Assembly (NCBI GenBank): GCA_030386875.1
Contig: CM059567.1
Coordinates: 82,329,130 to 82,393,129 of the forward strand
Direction: 5' to 3'
Origin: Morinoia aosen
Taxonomy: Eukaryota; Arthropoda; Malacostraca; Amphipoda; Talitridae
Length of the DNA stretch: 64,000 nucleotides
Shown here: positions 53,750-64,000 of the stretch, in pieces
Layout of the letters: each line of letters starts with the position of its first letter
Numbering within the stretch: the stretch's first letter is position 1
Position numbers and translations under genes: made by a program
The notes under the pieces: model-generated
The model's input: the letters and a program-made list of their open reading frames with translations, nothing else
What the model was told of the DNA's origin: nothing
The model's database searches: none

Positions 53750-53752
53750 CTA
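53747..53752 (+). promoter_or_regulatory. TGA-CTA stop context between ORF1 and ORF2
   Basis: ORF1 stops at TGA (53747-53749) and the next codon is CTA. UGA-CUA is the best-known context for translational readthrough. The following frame has no stop for 987 codons and no in-frame ATG for the first 63 codons, so readthrough would give a single ORF1-ORF2 protein. A simple nonsense mutation, reinitiation or an unseen start remains possible. Confidence 0.55.
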
Positions 53753-56713
53753 AATAACAGTGATCAAATTGAATATGAAGCTGAAATCACAAACAATGAA
53801 CGCGGCAATAAAGACCTAGAGACGAATACTAAATGCCCTGCTAGACCTAAAAAATGCAATAACTCCACTAAAGATCTGCCTATTGAGGTAAATAATATCA
53901 AAATATTACACATAAATGCTCGCAGCCTCAATGGTAAAATGGATGACGTACGAGTAATGTTGATCACTAACGATATCGATATTTTATGCGTATCTGAAAC
54001 ATGGTTCGATTCACGAGTCGAAAGCTCATATCTCAGCATTGCCGGGTACAAATTGTACCGTTATGACGGAGTCAAGAGTAAGAGAGGTAGCGGTTCATGC
54101 ATTTTCATCAAAGATGTCTACTCTACATCCTTAGTTCCGATAAAAGAAAAATGCGAAGACATAGAAATGGTTTGGCTCAATGTTCAAGTAAACAAACACA
54201 AGTCTTTCATTATCGGCAGTCTTTACAGACATCCGTCAGCATCTCTTCGTCCAACATTAGATTTCATTGAAAATACGCTTAGATCAATCTCTGCAGCCAA
54301 AAAGTCTTTCTATGTTTTCGGAGATTTTAACGTGGATCTGACAAATAAAAACAATCAGCTAAGCAAGATGCTGCACAGACTTAATCTTTCTCAAATGGTC
54401 CAAGAACCAACGCGAATTACCAACACTTCTAAAACTCTTCTTGACCTAGCAATTACCAACAATCCCCAAGCAGTACTCAGCACAGAAATCTTACCGTCCT
54501 TTTCTGATCACCATTCGGTAGAATGCCAAATCAATATTGCAAAAGAGAAACAGAAATCTAGTTACATTACATATCGCATGAAAAACCACTACTCCCCTGA
54601 AATATTTCAAGAAAAGCTATTAGACAGATGGAGTGAATTTCAAGGCATGGAAAACACCGATGATGTCAATCTACAAGTTTCGCTTTTCAACGAAAATTTC
54701 GTATCAGCTCTTAACGAATGCGCACCTTTCACTACGAAGAAAGTTAAGCCAAGAATTTCTAAATGGATAACAGATGAGATAAAACATTTGAGCAGAGCTA
54801 AAAGAAATTTGCAGCGTGAGTACAAACTGAATAAATCAGACAGTACGCGTCGAAAATTATATAAAGATCATGAGAAGATCCTACGAAGAAAAGTTAAGGA
54901 AGCAAAACGGGACTACTTCCACAAAGAACTCTTGGCGGCAAAACAAAACCCTAAAAGAACTTGGGAAATCATTAAAGAAGCTGCTCAGTATAAAAATTCA
55001 GACTGCAAAAGCACTTTTGACAACCCCTCAGAAATGGCGAATGACTTTAACACTTTCTTCTCAAAAGTTGGCGAAGATGTTTTCAATGAAGTATCCAGGA
55101 CAGTTTCAGACACATCTACAGAGGCAAATCTGAGCGATGTTTCATCCCCAAATAGTAGCAACAAGTGGAGACCAAAGCCAGTTAGCGTCATAGAGATACG
55201 AAAAATCTTATACTCACTAAAGAATACTAAAGCGACTGGACATGATGGCATAAGCCTCCAACATATTAAAGACAGCTTCCCTGTCACAGCACCCTTTATT
55301 CGCTTGATAATAAATACATCTATAGTCACAAACAAGTTTCCCGATCAATGGAAACTATCCATAATTAAGCCATTACATAAATCTGGTGATATCGACATAG
55401 CGTCAAACTACAGACCAATCAGTCTCCTGCCTGTTATGTCCAAAATATTAGAAAAAGTAATAACAAACCAGCTCTCGTCTCACATAGACGAGTCACATCT
55501 ACTGCATCGCAATCAATATGCTTACAGGAGGAATACCAGTACTCAGGACGCCCTGTTAAACATAACAGAAAAAATTTACAAAGATATTGACCAAAAAAAA
55601 TTAACTCTCTTACTATTGCTTGATCTCTCCAAAGCTTTCGACAGTGTTGAGCATAAGAAACTTCTAAAAAAAATTTCAAACCTCAGAATAGACACTCAGT
55701 GGTTTGAAAGCTACCTACGAAACCGCTCTCATGCAGTGTGCTTGAATAACAAAATGTCATCATTCATACCAAATAACTTTGGCGTTCCTCAAGGTTCAAT
55801 CATCGGCCCACTCCTATTTTCAATTTTCATCAACGATTTCCCCACCATGCCGGCAAACACAAAAATCTCAATGTATGCTGATGACGTACAAATTGCCATG
55901 ACAAGCTCAACAGCGGATTTAACAGAAACACAAGCCAACGCTGAAAACCTTCTGAGAAATCTGAAATTGTGGTATGACCATAATGGCCTCAAACTTAACG
56001 CAAGTAAAACGCAGTGCATTATTTTTGGATCACAGAATGCGACTGAAAATTTACCACCATTCCAGCTAACATTTGGAGACGATACAATTAAACCAGTCGA
56101 TAAGGTTAAAAATCTGGGTGTTTGGTTTGACAAAAATATGACTTTCAATTCACACGTCGAAACAATGTGCAACAAAATTAACGGAACCTTAATGTTCTTT
56201 CATCGTATAAAGAACACACTTGACGAAAAATCTAGATTATTAGTGATTCAGTCTTTAGTTTTATCGCGTCTGGACTACTGCAGTCTTGTGTGGGGAGACT
56301 TACCTAAATGTCGTCAGGAAGAGTTGCAAAAATGTGTAAACTTCGCCGCCAAGGTGGTATGCAAAGGAAATTTTAATAAATACGATCATGTCACCCCTCT
56401 TTTAAGAAAACTCGACTGGATCCCAATACCGAACAGATTCATGATCCAGAAAGCTCGACGAGTATTCTCCTCTCTGTACCTCCCCCAAAGTAATGCAGAG
56501 GTGGTAAAATTTTTTCCATCTAATATCCCAAACGAAAGACCAAACCGGAGGAACGATGTTTTAGTCAGTTACCGTTCATCTAACGTGGGACAAAAAGCTC
56601 TCTCAGTTTCTGGAGCTTTTTTGTGGAACAAGCTTCCCCAGCATATCAAAAACTCTAAAACTGGAAAAGAATTTAGAGTAAATGTGTCACGTCATTTTAC
56701 ATCTCTGTCATAG
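53750..56713 (+). CDS. LINE-1 ORF2: AP endonuclease and reverse transcriptase
   Basis: The open frame directly continues ORF1. The first in-frame ATG (53939) lies after KILHINARSLNGK, the first endonuclease strand with its conserved Asn, so a start there would remove part of the active site. Endonuclease blocks: LCVSETWF (Glu), IIGSLYRHPS, FGDFNVDL, and SDHHSVE (Asp/His). RT blocks: GHDGISLQHIKD, NYRPISLLPVMSKI, LLLLDLSKAFDSV (Asp), GVPQGSIIGPLLF and YADDVQIA (Asp pair at residues 648-649 counted from 53939). The C-terminal segment SSNVGQKALSVSGAFLWNKL and its neighbours is CR1/Jockey-like. There is no RNase H. It nicks target DNA and copies the LINE RNA. No frame damage is visible. Confidence 0.93.
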   Translation, partial: LNNSDQIEYEAEITNNERGNKDLETNTKCPARPKKCNNSTKDLPIEVNNIKILHINARSLNGKMDDVRVMLITNDIDILCVSETWFDSRVESSYLSIAGYKLYRYDGVKSKRGSGSCIFIKDVYSTSLVPIKEKCEDIEMVWLNVQVNKHKSFIIGSLYRHPSASLRPTLDFIENTLRSISAAKKSFYVFGDFNVDLTNKNNQLSKMLHRLNLSQMVQEPTRITNTSKTLLDLAITNNPQAVLSTEILPSFSDHHSVECQINIAKEKQKSSYITYRMKNHYSPEIFQEKLLDRWSEFQGMENTDDVNLQVSLFNENFVSALNECAPFTTKKVKPRISKWITDEIKHLSRAKRNLQREYKLNKSDSTRRKLYKDHEKILRRKVKEAKRDYFHKELLAAKQNPKRTWEIIKEAAQYKNSDCKSTFDNPSEMANDFNTFFSKVGEDVFNEVSRTVSDTSTEANLSDVSSPNSSNKWRPKPVSVIEIRKILYSLKNTKATGHDGISLQHIKDSFPVTAPFIRLIINTSIVTNKFPDQWKLSIIKPLHKSGDIDIASNYRPISLLPVMSKILEKVITNQLSSHIDESHLLHRNQYAYRRNTSTQDALLNITEKIYKDIDQKKLTLLLLLDLSKAFDSVEHKKLLKKISNLRIDTQWFESYLRNRSHAVCLNNKMSSFIPNNFGVPQGSIIGPLLFSIFINDFPTMPANTKISMYADDVQIAMTSSTADLTETQANAENLLRNLKLWYDHNGLKLNASKTQCIIFGSQNATENLPPFQLTFGDDTIKPVDKVKNLGVWFDKNMTFNSHVETMCNKINGTLMFFHRIKNTLDEKSRLLVIQSLVLSRLDYCSLVWGDLPKCRQEELQKCVNFAAKVVCKGNFNKYDHVTPLLRKLDWIPIPNRFMIQKARRVFSSLYLPQSNAEVVKFFPSNIPNERPNRRNDVLVSYRSSNVGQKALSVSGAFLWNKLPQHIKNSKTGKEFRVNVSRHFTSLS

Positions 56714-58692
56714 GGCCTGCAGCATCTCGGTGTGAACTTCCCATCTATCAGAAATTTTAATTTTTCCTGAAATTTCTGTTAGAAATTTAGAACCTATTTC
56801 ATTTTACGTTTGCTAAGCGATTCGTATATTCATCTTACTTATTTCTGTCGACAACAATGAGCACCACAGCCGTCAGTTCAGTGCAGCAGAACGAACGTTC
56901 TTTCCATAATTAGGAGTATTTCCTCATCTTTATTTTGTTATTTCTTTCTCTTTTCTGTATTAATATTTAACGTCCGTATGACAAATATACCATGAAATAC
57001 ATTTTGTGTGTACACCAATAAACAGGTTTATAGACGTGAGGGTTGTGCAAAGTTTATAATGAATTAAATTTTTGGCTAACGTTGTCTCGCTATTTCAAAA
57101 TCATTCTCGAAGATGTTTTCAATCGATTTTCGGCTGAGCTGGAGGGAAAGGGGTAATTTAAGCATTGCATTTAGTCTTTTTATTTTTTTTTTCTTTTCGT
57201 GCGTTCAGCGCACACTAGCACTGAACTTTCAAATCGGAAAAAACTCTAAATTTCTGTAATCAAAATTATCATTTTGGATCAAGGCCTAATCTTCCTATAT
57301 GTGCCAATTTTGTGAATATTCTCCACTCAGATATGATATCCGGCCACAATGTTACTCCATTTTATCCCACGTACACATGTCCCTATAATGCTGAAGAGTT
57401 GTGTTGCTTCTTGACTATAATCTGATTTTTCTTAAAAATTTCTGTGAAGAAATTAAAAAACAGCTCATTTTTATGTTTTTCGGAGTCTTCTCTTCCTTTT
57501 AGTTATTTTTTTTGCGAAAAATTTCTTAGGATTACAGTGAGCTCAGCTGTCATTTTCTGTGTAGTAGATGGTAGGTTGCTTCTATCTTTTATGTTATATA
57601 TGTATTTTTTTTTTTTTTTTTTTTTTTTCTAATATTTTATTTTCAATAAGTATATAAATTAATATGTGTGTGTACGTGTGTAGGTATATATATGTATCTA
57701 CATAAATAGATATACATGTTTCTATTTCATTTCTTTACGCAAAAACCATTCGGTTAATAAATTTCATTGCAATTGCGAAATGATTCAAAAATAGATCTAG
57801 CACTTCCCCAGAGGGCGTTTCTGTGAATCGGATTAATGTCATATATAATTAATGAAATAAAGTGCAATTTGAGCATATGAATCGTAGTAAAATTATCTTT
57901 CTGTCCGTGTTTTGTACAAGCTATGAATTTTGATATTGAATATATGTTTGTTTACCCATTTCTACCAATATTTTGTAGATATTTGTCAATCATGAGTGGT
58001 AACCGGCTTACACTGTATCTCTATTTTATCCCATGTACCCATGTCCGCATGATGTGGTGAATATCGAGAAGATACGAAATATGTTTTTGGTGGTGATAGG
58101 GCTTTGCATATTTTTTAGGGCATATTTTTCATTTCTCATTCAACTACCCTTGACAGAGATAGACTATTGGCAAGCCACGTGTGGTTTGTCTATTAGTACG
58201 CCTCGTATATTTTGTCTATTAATATGCCTCGTATGGTCTATCTATTTTGTACACCTCTGATAGCTTGTCTATTAGTACACCTCGTATAGTTTGCCTATTA
58301 TTATTATGCCTCGTATGGCTTATCTATTTGTACACCTCGGATGGTTTGTCAATTAGTACTCCTTGTATAGAACTTTTGTTAGACTACTAGCACACCACGA
58401 ATGGGTCTGTCTATTAGTACGCCTCGTATATTTTGTCAATTAATATGCCTCGTATGGTCTATCTACTTGTACACCTCTGACAGTTTGTCTATTAGTACAC
58501 CTCGTATAGTTTGTCTATTATTATGCCTCGTATGGCTCATCTACTTGTACACCTCGGATGGTTTGTCAATTAGTACTCCTCGTATGGAACATTTGTTTTA
58601 GGATGCCCTATATTTAAGAAACTTTTAAAAGCCAATATGTTGGCATGTATCTCATGTGACAATTTGGAAATAAACATTTTTTCTTTCTTTTT
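56714..58692 (+). other. LINE-1 3' UTR
   Basis: About 2 kb of AT-rich non-coding sequence, with a poly-T run (57603-57630), the tandem array 58180-58600, and the end ggaaataaacattttttc followed by a TTTC/T tail. Only the last ~70 bp resemble the LINE-2 3' end (gccaatgt...ggaaataaa), showing that the RT recognition end is conserved while the rest of the UTR has been exchanged or has diverged. Confidence 0.85.
58180..58600 (+). repeat. Higher-order tandem repeat in the LINE-1 3' UTR
   Basis: Units of about 25-30 bp based on TTTGTCTATTAGTACRCCTCGTAT follow one another about fourteen times. They fall into two larger repeats offset by 221 bp: tattagtacgcctcgtatat at 58191 recurs at 58412, with the same series of unit variants after each. 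Confidence 0.85.
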
Positions 58693-58935
58693 TTTTTATC
58701 TTTAGCCGTGGCTGGGATAATTGACACGCTGGGACCGGTGTCGATCAAAAATCGATATTTGGTAGTGGGATCGACTATGGTCAAGAGGCGAGTAGTCTGG
58801 GAATGAGGCAACGCAGTACTCGCTACTATGCGTTGCTGTTGGCGTTTCCCGAAGTCATTTCGGTATAGCGAGGACAATGTCTAGAGGCACATTTGCGAGC
58901 CTGGTCGCCGAACTTCTCATGATACCAACACAAGA
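58693..58935 (-). pseudogene. pol: Gypsy-3 protease start and nucleocapsid knuckle
   Basis: On the minus strand, the nucleocapsid part shows LCWYHEKFGDQARKC with the HC of the next knuckle, a variant Cys-His motif (C-x3-H-x(6-8)-C) typical of some Gypsy Gags, then the protease start KYRFLIDTGPSVSIIPATAKDK. The aspartic motif reads DTGP where DTGA is usual. The frame of the knuckle (58850-58935) differs from that of the protease, so a frameshift lies between. The protease is cut by LINE-1 and continues at 49767. Confidence 0.85.
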
Positions 58936-60090
58936 GACTGTTGGCATCGCGAGAGCGCGATCTAAAACGGCGGTTTTGATTTGACCTATTGTTGGCTTAC
59001 CTCGTATTTTGCCCGGTGCCGTCACCGCCAGCAAAACCGCCAAGCAGCTGCCGCAGCTGTTTGGCCTTCCTCGTTGGCCCAGAGGAACGAAAGCAAGGCA
59101 CCTGCCTTGCTTTGCACAGGTAAAGAAAACGCGCCGAAGACGATGCGAACCGAAGAGCGAAAACACACGCGCGTCTACTCTCCGTCACTGCCATTAGAAC
59201 ACTGCCGACCGGGCGGCTGCGAGCCTGCGACGCGTGGCGGTTGCATCATGGTACGACAACTGTCGCAACGTACGACAGTCCCACACCTATCATAAGATCT
59301 ACCTCTATCGAAACGTTGAGGAGGAGGAAAAGGATGATAGTTATAGGGATAGTCGTAGGCATGGTAACGCGCGACATTCCTTGGGTCTTGCTGGATATGA
59401 GCTACACTCTGACCTAACTGGCAATTCTGGAGAGCTTGCTTTAGTTCGGCGATTTCACGCTGCATCGTTTCTATTGTTGCTGAGGATTGGTTATTAGCAG
59501 TATTTGACGGGCTAAAATTCGCAACTGATGCGTTCAAAGAAGCTACCTGCGGTGCTTATGACATATTTAGGTTGCGCATCACTGTCTCAGCTAGTGGACT
59601 CTGCTAGCAACTCTAAGGTTTGGTCCGGGCTTACCATTGATAGAAACGGACGCACGTTACTAGGTAGTTTGTTCATATAAACTTCTTTGAGGAATCCCTC
59701 AGCTATGTTAACACCGGCGGATAACCTTTTGAGCTCTTTCACTAAGGCAGTCGGTGAGAAAGTGACAGAGACAGGTGGAATTGCTGACATATTTACTAGA
59801 GACCTAAACTTGTCCGCATCGGACATCTGCAACTTTGCCAATATTTTACCTTTCAAGATTCCGTAAGGATTAACAGCAGGCGGGTTCGTAATGAGATCAT
59901 TCGAGTCACTTAGCATTTTTGTGGGTGCTGCGGCGATGAGAGCATAGAACATATCGCTTTCGTTCCTGATATTATTATATCTAAATATTGCCTTCACTTG
60001 GTTAAACCAAGTGAGGCTGTCGGCTGGTATGAAAGGTGGAAGACTAATAGGCTTAGTGCGCGCTCGTTCTTCATTTTCTGTGTCGGACAT
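58936..60090 (-). pseudogene. gag: Gypsy-3 Gag
   Basis: The ATG at 60088-60090 opens a 167-codon frame with ISLPPFIPADSLTWFNQVKA, NNIRNESDMFYALIAA and SAGVNIAEGFLKEVYMNKLP, the capsid pattern of Gag in this Gypsy group. After a stop at 59587 it resumes in other frames with a coiled-coil-like NNQSSATIETMQREIAELKQ segment (59400-59537) and a Pro/Gln/Tyr-rich stretch. A GC-rich section (58940-59170) before the knuckle is badly frameshifted. Confidence 0.85.
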
Positions 60091-60571
60091 GTTAGCAATT
60101 TTCTTAGTGCAAAATTAAGCTATAACGGCACGGAATTTACGTAATCAACACCCAATAACTTTGATTATTAAAGTGTCAAAGGTTTGCGTTATTACTTCGC
60201 CCACTCAATCATTCAAATAAAGTTGAAACGGAAAGAAGAAATAATGGAAACGAAAATTTTTACGGTAGTCAGAAATAAGCGTAAAGCACGGAAATAGGAG
60301 AAAAAAAAATTCTACCTACTGTGGCACATGAAACAAAAGACAGGAAACAGCATGAAAGAAAAAAATATTTTTAGAGCTGCTCAGAGAACATTAACACGGT
60401 CAAATTCATAGAAATTCTCAAGTACTACGACATGGGAAACTTATCACTACAATGATATGCCAACATTATCCTCTCTCACACTTTCAAACACTTATCGAGT
60501 TGAATAGTTTTTTTAGTTTTAAGGCTGGAAAGCTAGGGTAGTTAGTTATAGTCACTCTGGGTTGTCACCAG
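60091..60571 (-). other. Gypsy-3 leader and primer binding site
   Basis: Untranslated region between the 5' LTR and Gag. At the LTR edge (60555-60571) the minus strand reads CTGGTGACAACCCAGAG; TGGTGACA is a common form of tRNA primer sites in Gypsy elements. No coding frame. Confidence 0.65.
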
Positions 60572-61085
60572 TGTTAGGTTTTGGTGATGGGGGTTAAATT
60601 CATAAGAGTTATTAACGTCCAATCCTAATCTTTCTTTTTGCTCGAAAGTGTTTTTCGAAATCGTAAGAGAAGGTTAATAAAGCATGGGAACTCAGCTCGG
60701 GTATTTATTGAAGGAAAACCCGGGAGGACTGGCGATGAGCTTGACTGGAAGAGCTTGTCTAGGTGGGCACTCCGTGCCGGCGAGGTCCTGCGAACGATGG
60801 TGAGGTCCGGTGAGCGATGACGTTGGCACAGCTGTAAGTGAGTGTTTTTGGGGAGGTTCACAGCGTGTAAGTTTAGCGACTGACGGAACCGGCAAGTGGT
60901 TTCGGTTTCGAGATGACTAAAGTTCAGAAACGTCTCACGTCACACTTAGGCAATTACGTTGTCTAAACTCGGGGAATGAGTTGGAGATAAGATTTGCCAA
61001 GTTAATATGCGACTTGTGTAGCTCGGTTAAGACCCAAGGAAGTGTTGTGGTGTTTGGGGTGCCGTCGAGGAAGCTGCAATAATCT
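60572..61085 (-). repeat. Gypsy-3 5' LTR, partial (cut by LINE-3)
   Basis: Matches 43150-43665 closely, from TGTTAGGTTTTGG to ctgcaataat, with a few substitutions and a small indel (aatctaatc versus aatc). It ends where LINE-3 begins; the remaining ~1.35 kb must lie beyond the window. Short open frames inside appear in both copies and are not genes. Confidence 0.85.
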
Positions 61086-64000
61086 GCAATAAATAAAAAA
61101 ATACTGAACTTAGGAGTGGATACACAGTGGTTTAAAAGTTACCTTTCAAATCAGTCTCATGCAGTCCTCTTAGATAACAAGTTGTCCCCATTCCTTCAAA
61201 ACAGCTTTGGTGTCCCTCAAGGATCAATTCTGGGCCCGCTGCTGTTTTCAATTTTCATAAACGATTTCCCTTCAATGCCTTCTAACACACGAATATCCAT
61301 GTATGCAGATGACGTCCAAATTGCAATGACAAGCTCTGTAGCAGAAATACCACAGACGAAAAAAGGAGCTGAAGCTCTATCGATCAGCCTCAAGTCATGG
61401 TATGACCAAAATGGTCTCAAGCTAAACGCGAACAAAACACAATTCATTATTTTTGGGTCAAAGCATTCAGTAAACAACATTCGAAATCTAGATCTAACTC
61501 TTACAGTTGTGAATGATACAATTCACCCATCAGAAAAAGGAAAAAATTTAGGTATTTGGTTCGATAGGAACATGTCCTTCAAATCCCACGTTGATAAAAC
61601 CTGCAACGCAATTCACGGGACCTTACTGTTTTTCAATCGTATAAAAAATATGCTTGACGAAGAATCTAGATTGTTGGCCGTTCATTCTTTGGTCTTATCA
61701 CGTATTGACTACTGTAGCCTGGTCTGGGGAGGTATATCGAAAGATCTTCAAAAAGACCTACAAAAATGCATGAATTTTGCAGCAAAGGTTGTATGCAACG
61801 GTAAATTCAAAAAGCATGACCACGTAACACCTCTCCTGCATAAACTTGGCTGGGCTCCGATTCGGGAAAGGTTCCAGGCGCACAAAGCCCAATACGTTTT
61901 CTCCTCTTTATATCTTCCTCATAGCAGTGCTGAAATAGTGGAATTCCACTCCCCTACCGCCACGAACCAAAGGCCGAACAGGAGACGTGATGTCTCAATC
62001 AAATACCGTTCATCTAACATCGGGCAGAAGGCTCTGTCAGTATCAGGCGCCATACTATGGGAGAGACTCCCCCAGAGCTTCAAAACCCCTCAAACACTGA
62101 GAGAATTCAAAACTAAAATGGCTCTCTATCTTGCGTCAACACAATAAGTGTGAACTGCAGCACGTGCTGGAGGAGTGCGTACATGCAGTACGTATGTGCG
62201 TATATGCGTATGGATATCGGTGTACATATGTGCGTGTCTGTATGTTTAGAACGTATTACCTTTTAAAATGCTCATGTTGATCCTGTTGTGACGCAGTGTC
62301 GTCCTGTACACTCTTCCAGTGTGCTTTCGGCCACACCATTTGAGGTTGTTTTGACTTTCTCGTTTTGCCCCAGCAATCTTGATAATGTTACGGTTGGCAT
62401 TGTACATCGGTCCCTCTCATCTATTTCGAATCCGGTAAATTTTTCTGTGCCAACGCTTGTAGTATACGAAATTTAAATTTTTCCGTTATTGTAAAATCGT
62501 TCATTTCGTCCATACCAGGTATTTTAGCTTACCAGTTGATACAAAACAATGTAAAACTGCCTATAACATCAACCTAGCAGTCAAAGATGCAAATTAATTC
62601 TGGATCTACCCGTTGTACCTTCAACCTTTAATCCCTCATTTCACTAGTTCCAACGTTCGCAAGCTCAAATTTCAATATGGAAATGCACCAACTGGAGTGT
62701 TCTTAACAACGCATCACATGTGCAATGTTTTCCTGACCCCTTGAAATAAAATCCAGTGTTAAAATCAGACCAACACAACGGAGAGAATGCATTTATCTAG
62801 GTACTTTTCTCCTAATTATTTGTTCCAAAACTTAACCGATAGAAATATTACGATCCTCATGTATTTGATATCAACACAATGGAAGGAATGCATTTTCTTT
62901 GTACTTTTCTCAGAACCATTTGCTTCAAAATCAATCAATATAAATATAACGATCCTCATGTATTCGATCTCAAGTCATGGTCTTAACTTTAAGATACTCG
63001 TAAGTACTTTTCGCTCATATTGAAGCTTTTTGAACATGCGACGGAATTCATTAGCAATTTTTTTGTGTATATTGGTGTTCCAGCTGTGTAGCAAATATTA
63101 CGGGCTCATGATCCAATAACACGCACAATAACAAGAGTATTTTCAGCTATGTGTCACAGGGATTTTGTGTTCTTAGTGACTCACTTTCATCTTGCATTTC
63201 CAAACCCAAATTAATTACCGCAAAGAGAGAGAGCGGATGTCAAATGTGAGGGTATTTTAGTACATACTTTCTCTACTTCGATCTCGTTGAAACATTTAAA
63301 AAGGCCTCGGATCTGACGAATGTCATAACTTTGAAAATTATCATTTTAACCTTATTATTCTGGTCTCGAATTGCTGTCGTAAGCTTTGTGTGGTAAACTC
63401 TTCTTACCTTTTTATTCTCGTGAATACACTACGACACCACTAATTTTAAATAGTTAACTTTTGCACGATTCCACCTATGTTGAAAATATTACATCTAGCG
63501 ATGTAAAACAATACTTTTCATGTCTTTAACCCCGATGTACTCTTTGCAAAAGTACTATTTGCGCAAGTAAGAAATATCATAACCATTTTGTGTTCTGTTA
63601 TAGCAAATATAATCGTTGGGACACCTTGCATAGGGATGAAAGATCGGATGTGGGCTTTCACCGGATGTAAGATATAAACAAATGTAAGCGTAACCAAATG
63701 TAGAGGCATGACCGGATGCGGGGCATCACCGGAAGAGGGAGAGAAGTGTTGTCGGATGGGCGAAAAGAATTCCTGGATTTTGGAGTTGATAATTTATTAT
63801 AAAAAAAATAATACGCTCCATGTCCATTTCCGGGCACCAGAGATGAAGTACTAGTAATTGTGGAAAGCAACCTAATTCCGCTGCGTGGAACCAACAGTTG
63901 TGATGCTCTTTTTGTTCGACTGGAGTAAGCAAGATCAATATTAAAATGACTAAATGAACGTAAAATAAGATAAAATTTTCAATCTCTAGCAAAAATTTCA
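61086..64000 (+). mobile_element. LINE-3: 5'-truncated CR1/Jockey-like LINE, continues past the window
   Basis: It begins inside RT, with ctgcaataa duplicated around the junction (61075-61092), and runs through the ORF2 end and the 3' UTR. From 61470 it is collinear with LINE-2 (30281-32800) at high similarity. By that alignment about 560 bp of 3' UTR are missing beyond 64000. It lies in the Gypsy-3 5' LTR. Confidence 0.88.
61090..62147 (+). pseudogene. LINE-3 ORF2, second half of RT and C-terminus
   Basis: The frame is open from the 5' truncation to a normal stop at 62145-62147. It carries FGVPQGSILGPLLF, ISMYADDVQIAM (the catalytic Asp pair), WYDQNGLKLNANKTQ and the full C-terminal segment ending in FKTPQTLREFKTKMALYL. 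It aligns with LINE-1 ORF2 throughout, with many substitutions, so they belong to related but separate subfamilies. With no endonuclease and no start it cannot be functional. Confidence 0.92.

Larger units (their letters stand above)
49768..58692 (+). mobile_element. LINE-1: full-length CR1/Jockey-like LINE with OTU-domain ORF1
   Basis: About 8.9 kb between tttttat repeats (49761-49767 and 58693-58699), splitting the Gypsy-3 protease. Parts: GC-rich 5' start with a Jockey-type downstream promoter motif, a 1.6-kb 5' UTR of repeated blocks, ORF1 (51356-53749), ORF2 (53750-56713, same frame after one TGA), a 2-kb 3' UTR with tandem repeats, AATAAA near 58669 and a TTTC/T-rich tail. Both ORFs are undisturbed. 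RT and C-terminal blocks suggest the CR1-Jockey side of LINE diversity, without RNase H. LINE-2 and LINE-3 are truncated relatives with a different 3' UTR. Confidence 0.92.
43150..64000 (-). mobile_element. Gypsy-3: large Ty3/Gypsy element with three nested insertions, runs off the window
   Basis: 3' LTR 43150-45016, polypurine tract, pol (45058-49767), protease and gag (58693-60090), leader and primer site to 60571, then the first ~514 bp of the 5' LTR (60572-61085). The order on the minus strand is gag, protease, RT, RNase H, integrase. The three insertions are DNA transposon copy B (47362-48854) in RT, LINE-1 (49768-58692) in the protease, and LINE-3 (61086 on) in the 5' LTR. It was itself inserted into DNA transposon copy A at ...gttctac. 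Confidence 0.88.

Noticed and set aside
58180..58600. Regularly spaced ~28-bp repeats considered as a CRISPR array
   Set aside because: Units abut each other without unique spacers and lie within a LINE 3' UTR.

Overview
The window looks like an arthropod (eukaryotic) intergenic or heterochromatic region built almost entirely of transposable elements nested inside one another. No complete host gene could be supported. The arthropod reading rests on the element mix: BEL/Pao, Copia primed by an internal fragment of initiator tRNA-Met, several Ty3/Gypsy lineages, I/Jockey-like and CR1/Jockey-like LINEs, a tRNA-derived SINE with a TTAACC-type tail, and a MADF-domain DNA transposon. I cannot name the species.

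Layout. 1-399 is A/C-rich low-complexity sequence. 400-4838 is a 3'-truncated Gypsy (Gypsy-1, minus) whose 5' LTR was split by a solo LTR of another Gypsy family (2565-4412). 4843-7992 is the decayed 3' end of an I/Jockey-type LINE (plus), split by an LTR-like insertion. 8005-25890 is a Russian doll: a Gypsy integrase fragment (Gypsy-4, plus) interrupted by a Copia element (8249-25045, minus, TSD atact), itself interrupted by a BEL/Pao element with 2.73-kb LTRs (9257-20935, TSD tgtgg) and by a tRNA-SINE. 26.6-27.3 kb is a foldback-like inverted repeat with a 26-bp tandem array. 27336-35622 is a full-length Gypsy (Gypsy-2, minus, TSD gatac) carrying a LINE insertion (30271-33360) and a 55-bp SINE-tail insertion.

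35.6-36.6 kb is single-copy within the window. From 36607 a MADF-encoding DNA transposon (copy A) begins. It is interrupted by a non-coding LTR element (36693-41811) and then by a large Gypsy (Gypsy-3, minus, from 43150 past the window end). Gypsy-3 was hit by a short copy of the same DNA transposon (copy B, in RT), by a full-length 8.9-kb LINE (LINE-1, 49768-58692, in the protease), and by a truncated LINE (LINE-3, in the 5' LTR).

The most notable object is LINE-1. Its two ORFs are open. ORF1 ends in an OTU-type cysteine-protease domain with Asp, Cys and His visible, preceded by a possible degenerate SGNH-hydrolase-like module. ORF2 (AP endonuclease + RT) follows in the same frame after one TGA codon in the readthrough-favouring context TGA-CTA, and has no in-frame ATG before the endonuclease core. 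The 5' end carries a GGACGTGC motif at about +28, as in the internal promoters of Jockey-class LINEs. Together these suggest an element that could produce its own transcript and an ORF1-ORF2 readthrough fusion.

All calls come from reading the sequence and translations; no alignment or database search was run.
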